A stretch of DNA of 64,000 bases from Bosea sp. OAE506 (GTDB lineage: Bacteria > Pseudomonadota > Alphaproteobacteria > Rhizobiales > Beijerinckiaceae), in NCBI RefSeq assembly GCF_040546595.1, contig NZ_JBEPOB010000001.1, forward strand, positions 1,675,001-1,739,000, written 5' to 3'. Each line of letters starts with the position of its first letter. The stretch's first letter is position 1. The position numbers and the translations under genes were made by a program. Shown one piece after another: positions 17,603 through 26,302 of this stretch. The notes under the pieces are model-generated. The model was not told the DNA's origin and made no database searches. It worked only from the letters and a program-made list of their open reading frames with translations.

Positions 17603-18425
17603 AACCGACCGTAGCGTGCTCGTCCAGGCGCGCGGGCTTTGCTTCTCGGCCGGCGGGCGCGCCCTGGTGCGTGACGCCTCGCTCGATCTGGCGCCGGGTA
17701 CGACGACCATCCTGATCGGGCCCAATGGGGCCGGCAAGTCGACGCTGCTCAAGCTGATGACCGGCGAGGCGAAGCCTTCCGGCGGCGAGATCCGTCTCGA
17801 CGGGGAAGCGCTGGCGGCCATTCCGGCCTGGCGGCTGGCCTGCCAGCGGGCCGTGATGGCGCAGCATGCGCGGCTGGTGTTTCCGTTCAGCGTCTATGAA
17901 GTCGCGAGCCTCGGCGTCGACGGGATCGGCCGGGCGATGACGCGGCTGCGGCGCGATGCACTGGTCGGCGAAAGCCTCGCGGCTGCGGGCGTGCTCGATC
18001 TGGCCGGGCGGGCCTATCAGACACTCTCCGGCGGCGAGCAGCAGCGCGTGCAGTTCGCGCGGGTGCTGTGCCAGATCGAGGCCGGGCGCAGCGTGGCGAG
18101 CCGGCAGGCGCTGTTCCTCGACGAGCCGATCGCCAGCCTCGACCTCTGCCACCAGCTCGCCCTGCTCGACATGGCGCGGGCCGTCGCATCGCGCGGCGTG
18201 GCGGTGCTGATCGTGCTGCACGACCTCAACCTCGCCGTGACCTATGCCGACCATCTAGTGGTGATGGATCAGGGTCAGATCATTGCGCAGGGCGCTCCGG
18301 CGAAGACGCTGGACGACGCGCTGCTGCGCCAGGTCTTCAAGGTCGATCTCTCGCTCAGCCGGGCGCCCGTGCCGGGGCTGCCCTTCCTGCTGCCGCAGCA
18401 GCATCGCGCCAGCCCCGCCGCCTGA
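17595..18425 (+). CDS. hmuV: heme ABC transporter ATP-binding protein
   Basis: ATPase subunit of the heme importer, 276 residues. Walker A GPNGAGKST (~42), Q-loop MAQHARLVFPF, signature LSGGEQQRV (~146), Walker B ALFLDEPIASLD (~175) and the switch His in LIVLHDLNLA are all present. The ATG at 17595 lies within the end of hmuU, an 8-base overlap typical of this operon. The C-terminal tail is Pro/Leu-rich and variable. The frame extends upstream inside hmuU but is not coding there. Confidence 0.94.
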   Translation: MSETDRSVLVQARGLCFSAGGRALVRDASLDLAPGTTTILIGPNGAGKSTLLKLMTGEAKPSGGEIRLDGEALAAIPAWRLACQRAVMAQHARLVFPFSVYEVASLGVDGIGRAMTRLRRDALVGESLAAAGVLDLAGRAYQTLSGGEQQRVQFARVLCQIEAGRSVASRQALFLDEPIASLDLCHQLALLDMARAVASRGVAVLIVLHDLNLAVTYADHLVVMDQGQIIAQGAPAKTLDDALLRQVFKVDLSLSRAPVPGLPFLLPQQHRASPAA

Positions 18426-18446
18426 ACCGAGGCCCGTTTCAGCGAC

Positions 18447-18499
18447 GATTCATCCTGAATCAAGGCTTCACCATATCGTTCAACCGCTGATTCAGCGGT
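18447..18499. repeat. palindromes between hmuV and the L,D-transpeptidase gene
   Basis: Two adjacent dyads: GATTCA-tcc-TGAATC (18447-18461) and ACCGCTGA-t-TCAGCGGT (18483-18499). They lie just after the hmuV stop and 44 bases before the transpeptidase ATG. Without a T-run a terminator is doubtful; they may be operator sites for the downstream gene or an mRNA 3'-end structure. Confidence 0.45.
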
Positions 18500-18542
18500 G
18501 AAGCTGCAGCCTCCGCCCGGAAATGCGGGAGGGAGAGTGGCG

Positions 18543-19073
18543 ATGGTGTCCAGGCGTGCAGCGATGGAAATGGTGTGGGCCGCGGCCCTGGCCCTGCCGT
18601 TCTGGGCGGCCACGGCCGGCGAGGGCGAAGCGCGCGAGATCGTGCAGGCCCCCGACCCGCGCTATCGGCCCGGCACGATCGTGATCCGCACGGGCGAGCG
18701 AAGGCTCTATCTGGTCACCGCGCCGGGCGAGGCGATCCGCTACACCATCGCCGTCGGCAAGGCCGGCAAGCAGTGGCAGGGCGTCAAATATGTCGAGGAG
18801 ATGCAGGTCGATCCGGCCTGGGCGCCGCCGGCTTCGGTGAAGCGCGACAATCCGCGCCTGCCCGACGTCATTCCCGGAGGATCGCCGCGCAACCCGATGG
18901 GCGCGCGGGTGATCGGGCTGGGGCCAGGCGGCGAATACGCGATCCACGGCACCAACATGCCGGGCACGGTCGGCACCGCCGCCTCCTATGGCTGCTTCCG
19001 CATGCACAACCACGACGTCGCCGACCTCTACGAGCGCGTCCGCATGGGCACGCCTGTCGTCGTCCTGCCCTGA
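18543..19073 (+). CDS. L,D-transpeptidase (YkuD domain), periplasmic
   Basis: Cell-wall enzyme of 176 residues that forms 3-3 peptidoglycan cross-links or attaches proteins to peptidoglycan. N-terminal signal (VWAAALALPFWAATAGEGEA), then a YkuD domain with the active site IHGTNMPG (His135) and SYGCFRMHN (Cys151, Arg153). The catalytic Cys, His and Arg are all present. The ATG at 18543 follows a strong GGGAGGGAGAG. It lies 117 bases after hmuV and may have its own promoter within the palindromic spacer. Confidence 0.93.
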   Translation: MVSRRAAMEMVWAAALALPFWAATAGEGEAREIVQAPDPRYRPGTIVIRTGERRLYLVTAPGEAIRYTIAVGKAGKQWQGVKYVEEMQVDPAWAPPASVKRDNPRLPDVIPGGSPRNPMGARVIGLGPGGEYAIHGTNMPGTVGTAASYGCFRMHNHDVADLYERVRMGTPVVVLP

Positions 19074-19083
19074 GGCGCGACGG

Positions 19084-20031
19084 CTAGAGCGGCACGCCGG
19101 AGGGCAGCGGCTGGCCTGAGAAGAAGGCCTCGAGATTGCGCAGCAGGAGCTCCTGTTGCGCCGCCTGGGCGCTGTCGGCCATCGCCGCGATGTGCGGCGT
19201 GAGCACCGCATTGTCGAGCGCCTTCAGCCGGTCCGGCACATTCGGCTCCGCTTCAAAAACGTCGAGCCCGGCCCCCGCGATCACGCCCTGCTCCAGAGCC
19301 GTGCACAGCGCCTCCTCGTCGACGGCGATGCCGCGCGAGATGTTGACGAGATGGCCCTGCGGCCCAAGCGCCCGCAGGACGTCCGCATCGACCGCGTGCC
19401 GGTTCTCAGCGCTGGCGCGCACCGCGACCATCAGCACATCAGACCATTCCGCCAGCCCGACAAGGCTGTCCTCGTAGCGATAGGACAGGTCCGCGCGCCG
19501 CGCGCGGTTGTGATAGGCGATCTCCATGCCCAGCGCGGCCGCGATGGTGGCGATGCGACCACCGATGGCGCCGAGCCCGTAGATGCCGAGCCGGCGACCG
19601 CGCAGCCCGGGGACGATGGGCATGCGCTCGATGGCGTTGCCCTGCCAGCGTCCGGCGCGGATGAAGCGGTCTCCCTTGCCGATCTGGCGGACGCTGGCCA
19701 GCATCAGCCCGATGGCGAATTCGGCCACCGCATCGGCATTTGCGTCGGCGGCGTTGCTGAGCAGGACGCTGCGCGCCTGCGCATGGGCCTGGTCGACCCC
19801 CTCGATGCCGGTGCCGTAGCAGGCGATCAGCCCGAGCTGCGGCAGCGCGTCGATCAGGGCCGCATCGGTGCGCCAGCCGCCGACGGTCAGCAGCACGCGG
19901 GCGGCCTCCGCGCCCTGCGGCAGGGCCTCTGGAACGGGCCGCTCCATCGGGCCGAGCACGATGTAGTCCTGCTGCAACCGTGCGATCAGGGAGGCCGGCA
20001 TCTTGGGGGCCATCAGGATGGTGGGCTTCAT
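19084..20031 (-). CDS. D-2-hydroxyacid dehydrogenase, NAD(P)-dependent
   Basis: Cytosolic 2-ketoacid reductase/2-hydroxyacid dehydrogenase, 315 residues, of the glyoxylate/hydroxypyruvate reductase group. Seen: dinucleotide loop GIYGLGAIGGRIA (~145-157), catalytic Arg in NISRGIAVDE, Glu in GLDVFEAEPN, and His in LTPHIAAM. The start at 20031 (MKPTILMAPKMP) suits the family; an upstream extension to 20226 is not supported. It is convergent with the transpeptidase gene (10 bases between stops) and divergent from the DUF2853 gene. The substrate is not determinable from sequence. Confidence 0.9.
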   Translation of the reverse strand: MKPTILMAPKMPASLIARLQQDYIVLGPMERPVPEALPQGAEAARVLLTVGGWRTDAALIDALPQLGLIACYGTGIEGVDQAHAQARSVLLSNAADANADAVAEFAIGLMLASVRQIGKGDRFIRAGRWQGNAIERMPIVPGLRGRRLGIYGLGAIGGRIATIAAALGMEIAYHNRARRADLSYRYEDSLVGLAEWSDVLMVAVRASAENRHAVDADVLRALGPQGHLVNISRGIAVDEEALCTALEQGVIAGAGLDVFEAEPNVPDRLKALDNAVLTPHIAAMADSAQAAQQELLLRNLEAFFSGQPLPSGVPL

Positions 20032-20263
20032 CGTCGCATCGTCTCCGGTCGATGCTGCATCGCAGCATTCCGGGTGACGCGGCTCAACCACCGCCAGCGC
20101 GCAGGCGGCATCCGTTTCCTGCATCCCAAGCGGTTCTTGCTGTGAGTCAAAAATGCGCCCGGGCGGGCCGGCGCCTATCGACAGTGCGTAAATCCGCGTT
20201 AACGTTTGGTCGCGCGACAGACACAACCGGGCGCGGCGCCGCTCGGAGCAAGAGGGGCTAACG

Positions 20264-20581
20264 ATGGATCATCTGGCCGACGTCAAGAAATTCGCCAAGA
20301 AGCCGCTCAACGAAGCGGCCTTCGCCGGTATGGCGAAGTCGTACGCACTCGTGATGAGCAAGCCTGACACCCGCTATGTCGCCTGTTCCGACGCCGCCGA
20401 GCTGGAGCGCGTCCGGGAGAATTTCCTGAAGAAGAAGCTCGGCCTGAAATCCGCCGATCTCGATGCGTCGATCAAGGCGATCTGCGAGCACATGAAGGCC
20501 GACAAGACCAAGTCGCGCCTGACCTTCTACTATCTGCTGGCCGAGCATTACGGGAAGCTCGACGCCTTCGTGAAGACATAG
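20264..20581 (+). CDS. DUF2853 family protein
   Basis: Small soluble protein of 105 residues, rich in Lys and Glu and largely helical. It matches the DUF2853 family in length and pattern (MDHLADVKKFAKKPLNE, then a central VRENFLKKKLGLK and C-terminal RLTFYYLLAEHYGKL). The family has no established function. GAGGGG sits 8 bases before the ATG. It is flanked by divergent hydroxyacid dehydrogenase and a downstream palindromic repeat. Confidence 0.85.
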   Translation: MDHLADVKKFAKKPLNEAAFAGMAKSYALVMSKPDTRYVACSDAAELERVRENFLKKKLGLKSADLDASIKAICEHMKADKTKSRLTFYYLLAEHYGKLDAFVKT

Positions 20582-20588
20582 GCTGGAG

Positions 20589-20664
20589 GTCATTCGCCGG
20601 GCGAAGCGAAGCGCAGACCCGACAACCTCGATCAGCCGATGCTCGGGCCAAACCCGAGCATGAT
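20589..20664. repeat. intergenic palindromic repeat, copy A
   Basis: Two inverted-repeat units after the DUF2853 gene. The first contains GGGCGAAGCGAAGCGCAGAC followed by CCGA (20599-20622), identical over 24 bases to copy E at 50636-50659. The second is ATGCTCGGG-ccaaa-CCCGAGCAT. It belongs to the same family as copies B-E, always between genes. Confidence 0.75.
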
Positions 20665-20677
20665 GCCCGCGACGTCT

Positions 20678-21979
20678 CTAGCGATACAGATCCGCCCGCG
20701 TCAGTGGCAGGCCCGAGGCGCCCTTGCGGCGCTTCGAGGCCAGCGTCTGGTTGACCAGCGCGCCGCCTCGCTCGAAGGCGAGCGAGCAGCCGGCCAGATA
20801 TAGCAGCCACATGCGCGTGCGCTCCGGGCCGATCTCCGCCTCGGCCTGTACCCTGTTGGCCTCCAGCCTCTCCCACCAGAGCCGTGTGGTGCGCTGGTAG
20901 TGCTCGCGCCAGCCCTCGACGTCGTGAACCTCGAAGCCGTAGCGCTCGAGATTGGCGATCGACATGCCCAGATGGTCGAGCTCGCCGCCGGGGAAGATGT
21001 AGCGCACCAGCGCGCGGTACTCGGCCGGCATCTTGTTGAAGGCCTTGTCGGTCTTCTTGGCGCGGCGCGAGATGCTGTGATGCAGATACAGCCCGCGCGG
21101 CTTCAGCAGCCGGTTCACCGCCTGGAAATAGGAGGGGTGATTGCGGATGCCGACATGCTCGAACATGCCGATCGAGGAGATCTTGTCGAACTCGCCCTGC
21201 ATCTGGGTGAAGTCCTTGAGGTGAAGCGTGACCCGGCCCTGCAGGCCGAGCCGCTCCACCTTCTCGCGCGCCAGGGCGAGTTGCTCCTCCGCCAGCGTTA
21301 CGCCATGGGCCTCGACGCCGTAATGCTGCGCGGCGTGGCAGACCAGTGCGCCCCAGCCGCAGCCGATATCGAGCAGGCGGTCACCCGGTTTCAGGCGCAG
21401 CTTGCGGCAGATCATGTCGAGCTTGTCACGCTGCGCGCACTCGAGGTCGCCGTGATCCTCGGTGAAATAGGCGCAGGTGTAGACCATCTCGGCATCGAGA
21501 AAGAGCCGGTAGAAAGCGTTCGAAACGTCGTAGTGGTAGGCGATGTTGGCCTTGTTGGTCGCCGGTGCGCCGTCGCGGGCGATCTCGTCGCCTCTCCGGT
21601 GATCGACGGCGTTTGGTGCCGTACCCGGAGCGAAGAGGAAGCGGCGGACCACATCGAACACGGCCCGCTTCGGAATGGTGCGCGCCAGCCGGCCGACCTT
21701 GCCTTCGGGGCGTGCGGTCGCCAGATCGAAGACCGAACCGTTCACCAGCGCGATGCGGTCGGTCACGTGCAGGTTCAGCAGCGTGTCGAGCTTCGGCTTG
21801 CGGATGAGGGCCGCGATGGCGCCGGGATCGCGGATCGCGATGGCGAGCCCGTCCTGCGGCCAGGATGCCGGGACGAGGCTTTCGTCCCAGAGGCGAAATC
21901 CGAGCTTCAGCCCGAGTTTCTCATGCGCCTGCGCCAGCAGGTTCCGCAGCGCCGCGAGGCGCTTCTGTTCCGTATCCAT
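20678..21979 (-). CDS. cfa: cyclopropane-fatty-acyl-phospholipid synthase
   Basis: SAM-dependent enzyme, 433 residues, that adds a methylene bridge to unsaturated acyl chains of membrane phospholipids. Seen: N-terminal lipid-binding part, then NIAYHYDVSNAFYRLFLD, YTCAYF, SAM site LLDIGCGWGALV, the bicarbonate-site segment SIGMFEHVG, and a C-terminal segment FPGGELDHLG. Length and order fit Cfa. The ATG at 21979 (MDTEQKRLAAL) is chosen over the frame start at 22054, which only adds a proline-rich stretch. It is divergent from the NIPSNAP gene. Confidence 0.92.
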   Translation of the reverse strand: MDTEQKRLAALRNLLAQAHEKLGLKLGFRLWDESLVPASWPQDGLAIAIRDPGAIAALIRKPKLDTLLNLHVTDRIALVNGSVFDLATARPEGKVGRLARTIPKRAVFDVVRRFLFAPGTAPNAVDHRRGDEIARDGAPATNKANIAYHYDVSNAFYRLFLDAEMVYTCAYFTEDHGDLECAQRDKLDMICRKLRLKPGDRLLDIGCGWGALVCHAAQHYGVEAHGVTLAEEQLALAREKVERLGLQGRVTLHLKDFTQMQGEFDKISSIGMFEHVGIRNHPSYFQAVNRLLKPRGLYLHHSISRRAKKTDKAFNKMPAEYRALVRYIFPGGELDHLGMSIANLERYGFEVHDVEGWREHYQRTTRLWWERLEANRVQAEAEIGPERTRMWLLYLAGCSLAFERGGALVNQTLASKRRKGASGLPLTRADLYR

Positions 21980-22143
21980 GTCCGCCCGCCCGAGAGTCCA
22001 CGCCGATATCCTGTTTGGCGGCGGCAGGCGCCCATGGCAACCCGGCCCGTTCACGGAAGCGCGTGACGCGGCGGGCCGGGCCGTCGCATGCTAGCCGCGC
22101 GCGCAGGCGGGTTCCCGGGGCGCGGCAGGCTGGAGGGCCGCGA

Positions 22144-22458
22144 GTGATCTATGAAGAGCGCGACTATCGCATCAAGGCCGGCAAGCTGGCCGAGTTCGTG
22201 AAGCTCTACGGCGAGTACGGCTTGCCGCTGCAGAAGGAGTATCTGGGCCAGTTCATCGCCTATTTCACCACGGAAATCGGCGAGCTGAACCATGTCGTCG
22301 CACTGTGGAGCTACAACAGCCTCGACGAGCGCGCCGCCAAGCGGAAGACGATGCTCGCCGATCCGCGCTGGCAGGACTACCTGAAGCGCGTCGATGGGCT
22401 GATCGACATCCAGAACTCGCGCATCCTGACGCCCGTCGCCTATTCGCCGCTGCAATGA
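22144..22458 (+). CDS. NIPSNAP family protein
   Basis: Protein of 104 residues with a ferredoxin-like NIPSNAP fold (YEERDYRIKAGKLAEFVKLY, IGELNHVVALWSYNSLDERA). It starts at a GTG (22144) with GGAGG 7 bases upstream. The function of bacterial members is not established; they often occur next to catabolic enzymes. Its stop overlaps the ATG of the alpha/beta hydrolase (ATGA), so it is the first gene of a coupled operon with the hydrolase, aspartate dehydrogenase and SDR. Confidence 0.85.
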   Translation: MIYEERDYRIKAGKLAEFVKLYGEYGLPLQKEYLGQFIAYFTTEIGELNHVVALWSYNSLDERAAKRKTMLADPRWQDYLKRVDGLIDIQNSRILTPVAYSPLQ

Positions 22459-23270
22459 GCGACGCCGTGCCGACCCGCTTCACCGTGACGACCCCCGACG
22501 GGGCGGTGCTCCAGGCCTTCGCGGAGGGGGAGGGGCCGGCGCTCCTGCTCGTCAGCGGGCTCGGGGGCACGGCGGGCTTCTGGACGAGCAATGCGGCGAC
22601 GCTTGCGCGGTCCTTCCGGGTGATCCGCTTCGACCAGCGTGGCATCGGGGCGAGCACGCGCGGACGCGCGCCCTGCACGATCGACCAGCTCGCTCGCGAC
22701 TGCCTCAGCGTGCTCGATGCTGCGGGCGTCGCGCGGGCGGTGCTGCTCGGCCATTCGACCGGCGGCTGCATCGGGCAGGCCCTGGGGCGCATCGCGCCGG
22801 AGCGGCTCGACGGGCTGATCCTCAGTGCGACCTGGCTGAAGCCGAGCCACTATATGAGCGCGCTGTTCGGGGCGCGGCGCGCCGTTCTCGCCGAGAACCC
22901 GCAGGCCTATGCCGCCACCGCCGTGCTGATCTCCTACCCACCGGCCTGGCTGGAGGCGAACTGGAGCGTCTATGAGGCGGCGATCGCCGCTGCGCCCGTC
23001 TCGGCGGAGGCCCGCGAGGTTATCCGCGAGCGGATCGACGCGCTGCTCTCCTTCGATGGCTCGGCCGACATCGCCGCCTTGCCGATGCCGACGCTGGTGC
23101 TGGGCGCACGCGACGACATGATCGTGCCGTCCTTCCTGCAGGAGGACCTGGCGGCCGCTCTGCCCGGCGCCCGTAAGATCCTGCTCGATTCGGGCGGGCA
23201 TTTCTTCCCGGTCTCGCGGCCCGACGCTTTCACCGCCAAGGTCGTGGAGTGGATCGGAGAGCTGGGATGA
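22455..23270 (+). CDS. alpha/beta hydrolase
   Basis: Soluble hydrolase of 271 residues. Oxyanion segment VSGLGGTAGFW, nucleophile elbow GHSTGG (Ser101), acid in LGARDDMIVP (Asp220/221) and catalytic His249 in DSGGHFFP form a complete triad. RFDQRGIGAST before the elbow is typical of the 3-oxoadipate enol-lactonase/RutD-like branch, so hydrolysis of a lactone, ester or carbamate is possible. Four-base overlaps at both ends couple it to the NIPSNAP and aspartate dehydrogenase genes. Confidence 0.88.
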   Translation: MSDAVPTRFTVTTPDGAVLQAFAEGEGPALLLVSGLGGTAGFWTSNAATLARSFRVIRFDQRGIGASTRGRAPCTIDQLARDCLSVLDAAGVARAVLLGHSTGGCIGQALGRIAPERLDGLILSATWLKPSHYMSALFGARRAVLAENPQAYAATAVLISYPPAWLEANWSVYEAAIAAAPVSAEAREVIRERIDALLSFDGSADIAALPMPTLVLGARDDMIVPSFLQEDLAAALPGARKILLDSGGHFFPVSRPDAFTAKVVEWIGELG

Positions 23271-24073
23271 AGGCGCGCCGGGTCGTCCTGATCGGCTATG
23301 GCGCCATCGCCGCCGACATCGCAACGGCGCTGCGCGCGGCGCCCGGACCGGGCTATGCGCTGGCGGTGCTACTGCGCCCGGGCTCGTCCTCGGCGGCGCG
23401 GGTGCCTGAGGGCGTCTCCGTCCTCGAGGGGCTCGATGCGGTCGCGGCCTTCGGGGCCGATCTGGTGATCGAGGCTGCCGGTCACGCGGCGGTGCGCGAG
23501 AGCGTGCCGAGCTGTCTGGCGCTCGGCCTGCCGGTGCTGATCTCCTCCATCGGCGCCCTGCATGACGAAGCGATCTTCGCCCGGCTCGTCGAGGCCGCGC
23601 GCGGGGGCAGGGGGCGGCTGCTGCTGGCGTCGGGGGCGCTCGGCGGGCTCGATTATGTCCGCGCCGTGCGCCATGCGGAACAGCTCGATCTGCGCTACGA
23701 ATCGCGCAAGCCGCCGGCCGCCTGGGCCGCCGAATTGCACGCGCTCGGCCATGACCCGGCGGAGCTGGCCGGGCCGGTGACGCTGTTTTCCGGGACCGCG
23801 CGCGAGGCGGCGGCGCGCTATCCGCAGAACCTCAACGTGGCGGCGGCGCTGGCGCTGGCCGGGCCAGGCTTCGAGGCAACCCGCGTCGACGTCGTCTGCG
23901 ACCCGAAAGCCGGCGGCAACACCCATGTCGTCAGGGCGAGCAGCGAGTTCGGCACGTTCTCGCTGGAGATCGCCAACCGGCCCTCGCCGAGCAATCCGAA
24001 ATCATCCTGGATCGTCGCGCAGTCTATCCTGGCGGCCGTCGATCAGCATTTTTCGCCCGTGGTGATGCTGTGA
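23267..24073 (+). CDS. aspartate dehydrogenase-like (NadX family)
   Basis: NAD(P)-dependent amino-acid dehydrogenase, 268 residues. Seen: Rossmann start VVLIGYGAIAADIATAL, LVIEAAGHAAVRE, LLLASGALGGLDYVRA, the NLNVAAALALAG segment and the conserved catalytic-site GGNTHVVR. In this family the enzyme oxidises L-aspartate to iminoaspartate, feeding either NAD synthesis or catabolism. No nadA/nadC lies nearby and it sits between an alpha/beta hydrolase and an SDR, so a catabolic role on a related amino acid is more likely here. The ATG overlaps the hydrolase stop. Confidence 0.85.
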   Translation: MKARRVVLIGYGAIAADIATALRAAPGPGYALAVLLRPGSSSAARVPEGVSVLEGLDAVAAFGADLVIEAAGHAAVRESVPSCLALGLPVLISSIGALHDEAIFARLVEAARGGRGRLLLASGALGGLDYVRAVRHAEQLDLRYESRKPPAAWAAELHALGHDPAELAGPVTLFSGTAREAAARYPQNLNVAAALALAGPGFEATRVDVVCDPKAGGNTHVVRASSEFGTFSLEIANRPSPSNPKSSWIVAQSILAAVDQHFSPVVML

Positions 24074-24122
24074 GCGCCTGGCGCCTCGCTCGTCCCGGGG
24101 CTCTCAAGGGGAGGCCAAGGCC

Positions 24123-24903
24123 ATGAAACTCGCAGGCAAGATCGCGATCGTCACCGGCGGCGGCTCGGGAATCGGCCATGCTGCATCCACGCTCTTTGCC
24201 CGCGAAGGCGCGACCGTGATCGTCGCGGACCGGGACGCGGCGGCGGCCGAGCGTGTCGCGGCCGAGATCGCGGGGCAGGGAGGCCGGGCGACGGCTCATC
24301 CGGTCGATGTCAGCAAGGAGGCCGAGGTCGCGGCGATGATCGCCAGGGCCGTGGCCGATTTCGGCCGGCTCGACATCCTCGTCAACAATGCCGGCTACGG
24401 CATCGCCGGCACCGTGGTGTCGACGTCGGAGGCCGACTGGAACGCGCTGATGGCGGTCAACGTCAACGGCGTCTTCCTCGGCTGCAAGCACGCCATCCCG
24501 CGTGATGGCGCGACAGGGCGGCGGCGCGATCGTCAACACGGCCTCGGCGGTGGCGCATGTCGGCATCCACGACCGTGCGGCTTATGTCGCGTCCAAGGGG
24601 GCTGTGGCGGCGCTGACGCGGGCGATGGCGGTGGACCATGTCGAGCAGAAGATCCGCATCAACGCCGTCGCGCCCGGCACGATCGAATCGCCCTACTTCA
24701 CCCGGATCCTGAGCGGGCCCGACGGTGCCGAGCTGCGCCGCGGGCTGGAGGAGCGCCAGGCGATGGAGCGCCTCGGCCAGCCGATCGAGATCGCCCAGGC
24801 GATGCTCTGGCTCGCCAGCGACGACGCTTCCTTCTGCACGGGCACCGTCATGGTCGTCGATGGCGGCTGGACCGCCCGGGGCGACCGCAAGCCCCGCGCC
24901 TAG
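24123..24903 (+). pseudogene. SDR family oxidoreductase, frameshifted
   Basis: Short-chain dehydrogenase split by one extra base near 24501. The first part has the cofactor loop TGGGSGIG, the VNNAG motif and ends at CKHAIP. Then the frame shifts, and the family sequence resumes one base later as ARQGGGAIVNTAS with the catalytic Ser/Tyr/Lys region (AAYVASKG) and the C-terminal CTGTVMVVDGGW. Removing one base at about 24501 gives a normal ~259-residue protein. The unshifted frame continues to 24956 as nonsense. This could be a true inactivating mutation or a sequencing error. It lies 49 bases after the aspartate dehydrogenase gene. Confidence 0.85.
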
Positions 24904-24936
24904 GCCGGGCGGCCGCGGAGGCGCCGGGGCGCTGCG

Positions 24937-25668
24937 CTATTTGGAGCCGGCGCTGACGAAGTTGCGCAGTTCCGGCGTCTGCGGGTTGGCGAACAGCTCC
25001 TGCGAGGGGCCGCTCTCCCAGATCTTGCCCTGGTGCATGAAGACGGTGGTGCTCGCGACGTTGCGGGCGAAGCTCATCTCGTGGGTCACGAGGAGCATCG
25101 TCATGCCGTTCTTCGCCAGCTTCTCCATCACGAGCAGCACCTCGCCGGTCAGCTCGGGGTCGAGCGCCGACGTCACCTCGTCGAACAGCATGACCTTCGG
25201 CCGCATCGCCAGCGAGCGGGCGATGGCGACGCGCTGCTGCTGGCCGCCGGAGAGGTTGTCAGGATAGCTGTCGAACTTCTCGGAGAGACCGACCTGCGCC
25301 AGCACCTCGCGGGCGAGCTCGGCGGCCTTGTCCTGCGGGACGTTCTGCGTGATGCGCGGCGAGAGCATGATGTTCTGCCCGACCGTCAGATGCGGGAACA
25401 GATTGTAGCTCTGAAAGACGATGCCGACGTCCTTGCGCAGCTCGCGCAGCTTCTTCGGGTCCTGGTCGACAACATGGCCGGCCACCTCGATGCGGCCGGA
25501 ATTGATCGCCTCGAGCCCGTTGATGCAGCGCAGCAGCGTGCTCTTGCCGGAGCCGGAGCGGCCGATGAGCGCGACGACCTGGCCGCTCTCGACGTTGAGA
25601 GAGACGCCCTTCAGGACCTCGAGGTCGCCGAAGCGCTTGTGGACGTCGTCAATGAGAACGGCTGGCAT
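24937..25668 (-). CDS. polar amino-acid-type ABC transporter ATP-binding protein
   Basis: ATPase of an importer in the polar amino acid family, 243 residues. Walker A IGRSGSGKST, Q-loop VFQSYNLFPHLTV, signature NLSGGQQQRVAIAR, Walker B MLFDEVTSALDPE and switch LVTHEMSFA are all canonical. In the Walker B region the usual DEP is DEV, which is common in this subfamily. Its start overlaps the preceding permease gene by 20 bases. It is last in the gntR-led operon and convergent with the frameshifted SDR. Confidence 0.94.
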   Translation of the reverse strand: MPAVLIDDVHKRFGDLEVLKGVSLNVESGQVVALIGRSGSGKSTLLRCINGLEAINSGRIEVAGHVVDQDPKKLRELRKDVGIVFQSYNLFPHLTVGQNIMLSPRITQNVPQDKAAELAREVLAQVGLSEKFDSYPDNLSGGQQQRVAIARSLAMRPKVMLFDEVTSALDPELTGEVLLVMEKLAKNGMTMLLVTHEMSFARNVASTTVFMHQGKIWESGPSQELFANPQTPELRNFVSAGSK

Positions 25669-26302
25669 TCATCACCTTTTCGAGATGGCGGCTGAGCCGG
25701 GACAGCGGGAAACAGATCGCGAAATAGATCACCGCCACCAGCGAGAAGACCTGGAAAGCCTGGAAGGTCGCGTTGTTGACGAGCTGACCCGCGCGGGAGA
25801 GCTCGACGAAGCCGACGACCGAGACGATCGAGGTGTTCTTGACCAATTGAACGAGGAACCCGACCGTCGGCGGCAGCGAGATGCGCACCGCCTGCGGCAG
25901 GATGACATAGCGATAGGTCTGGGCCGGCGAATGGGCGAGCGAGGCCGAGGCCTCCCATTGCTGGAACGGCACGGACTGGATCGAGCCGCGCCAGATCTCG
26001 GCGAGATAGGCCGAGACGTAGACGGCGAGCGAAGCCGACGCCGCCAGGAAGGGCGGCAGCTCGATGCCGATGATCGAGAGCCCGTAATAGCTCATGAACA
26101 GCACCATGAGCACGGGAATGGACTGGATCACCAGGATGTAGACGGAGGCGAAGTTGCGGATCAGCGCGATCCGCGACAGGCGCATGATCGCCAGCGCTCC
26201 ACCGATGACGCCGCCGATGACGAAGGCGATCGCGGTGAGCAGCAGGGTCCAGCCCGCTGCCCGGAAGATGAACATGGCCTCGGGCCAACCGAAGGTCTGC
26301 AT
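25649..26302 (-). CDS. polar amino-acid-type ABC transporter permease
   Basis: Inner-membrane permease, 217 residues with about five transmembrane segments (AAGWTLLLTAIAFVIGGVIG; VYILVIQSIPVLMVLFMSYY). The EAA-type coupling loop is visible (EASASLAHSPAQTYRYVILP followed by QAVR). It is the HisM/GlnP type. Its ATG shares the A of the upstream permease's TGA (TGATG), and its 3' end overlaps the ATPase gene, so the three genes are tightly coupled. Confidence 0.93.
   Translation of the reverse strand: MQTFGWPEAMFIFRAAGWTLLLTAIAFVIGGVIGGALAIMRLSRIALIRNFASVYILVIQSIPVLMVLFMSYYGLSIIGIELPPFLAASASLAVYVSAYLAEIWRGSIQSVPFQQWEASASLAHSPAQTYRYVILPQAVRISLPPTVGFLVQLVKNTSIVSVVGFVELSRAGQLVNNATFQAFQVFSLVAVIYFAICFPLSRLSRHLEKVMNASRSH

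Noticed and set aside
16451..17821. 456-residue open frame on the minus strand
   Set aside because: Antisense to hmuU and hmuV, which have clear motifs and overlapping operon starts.
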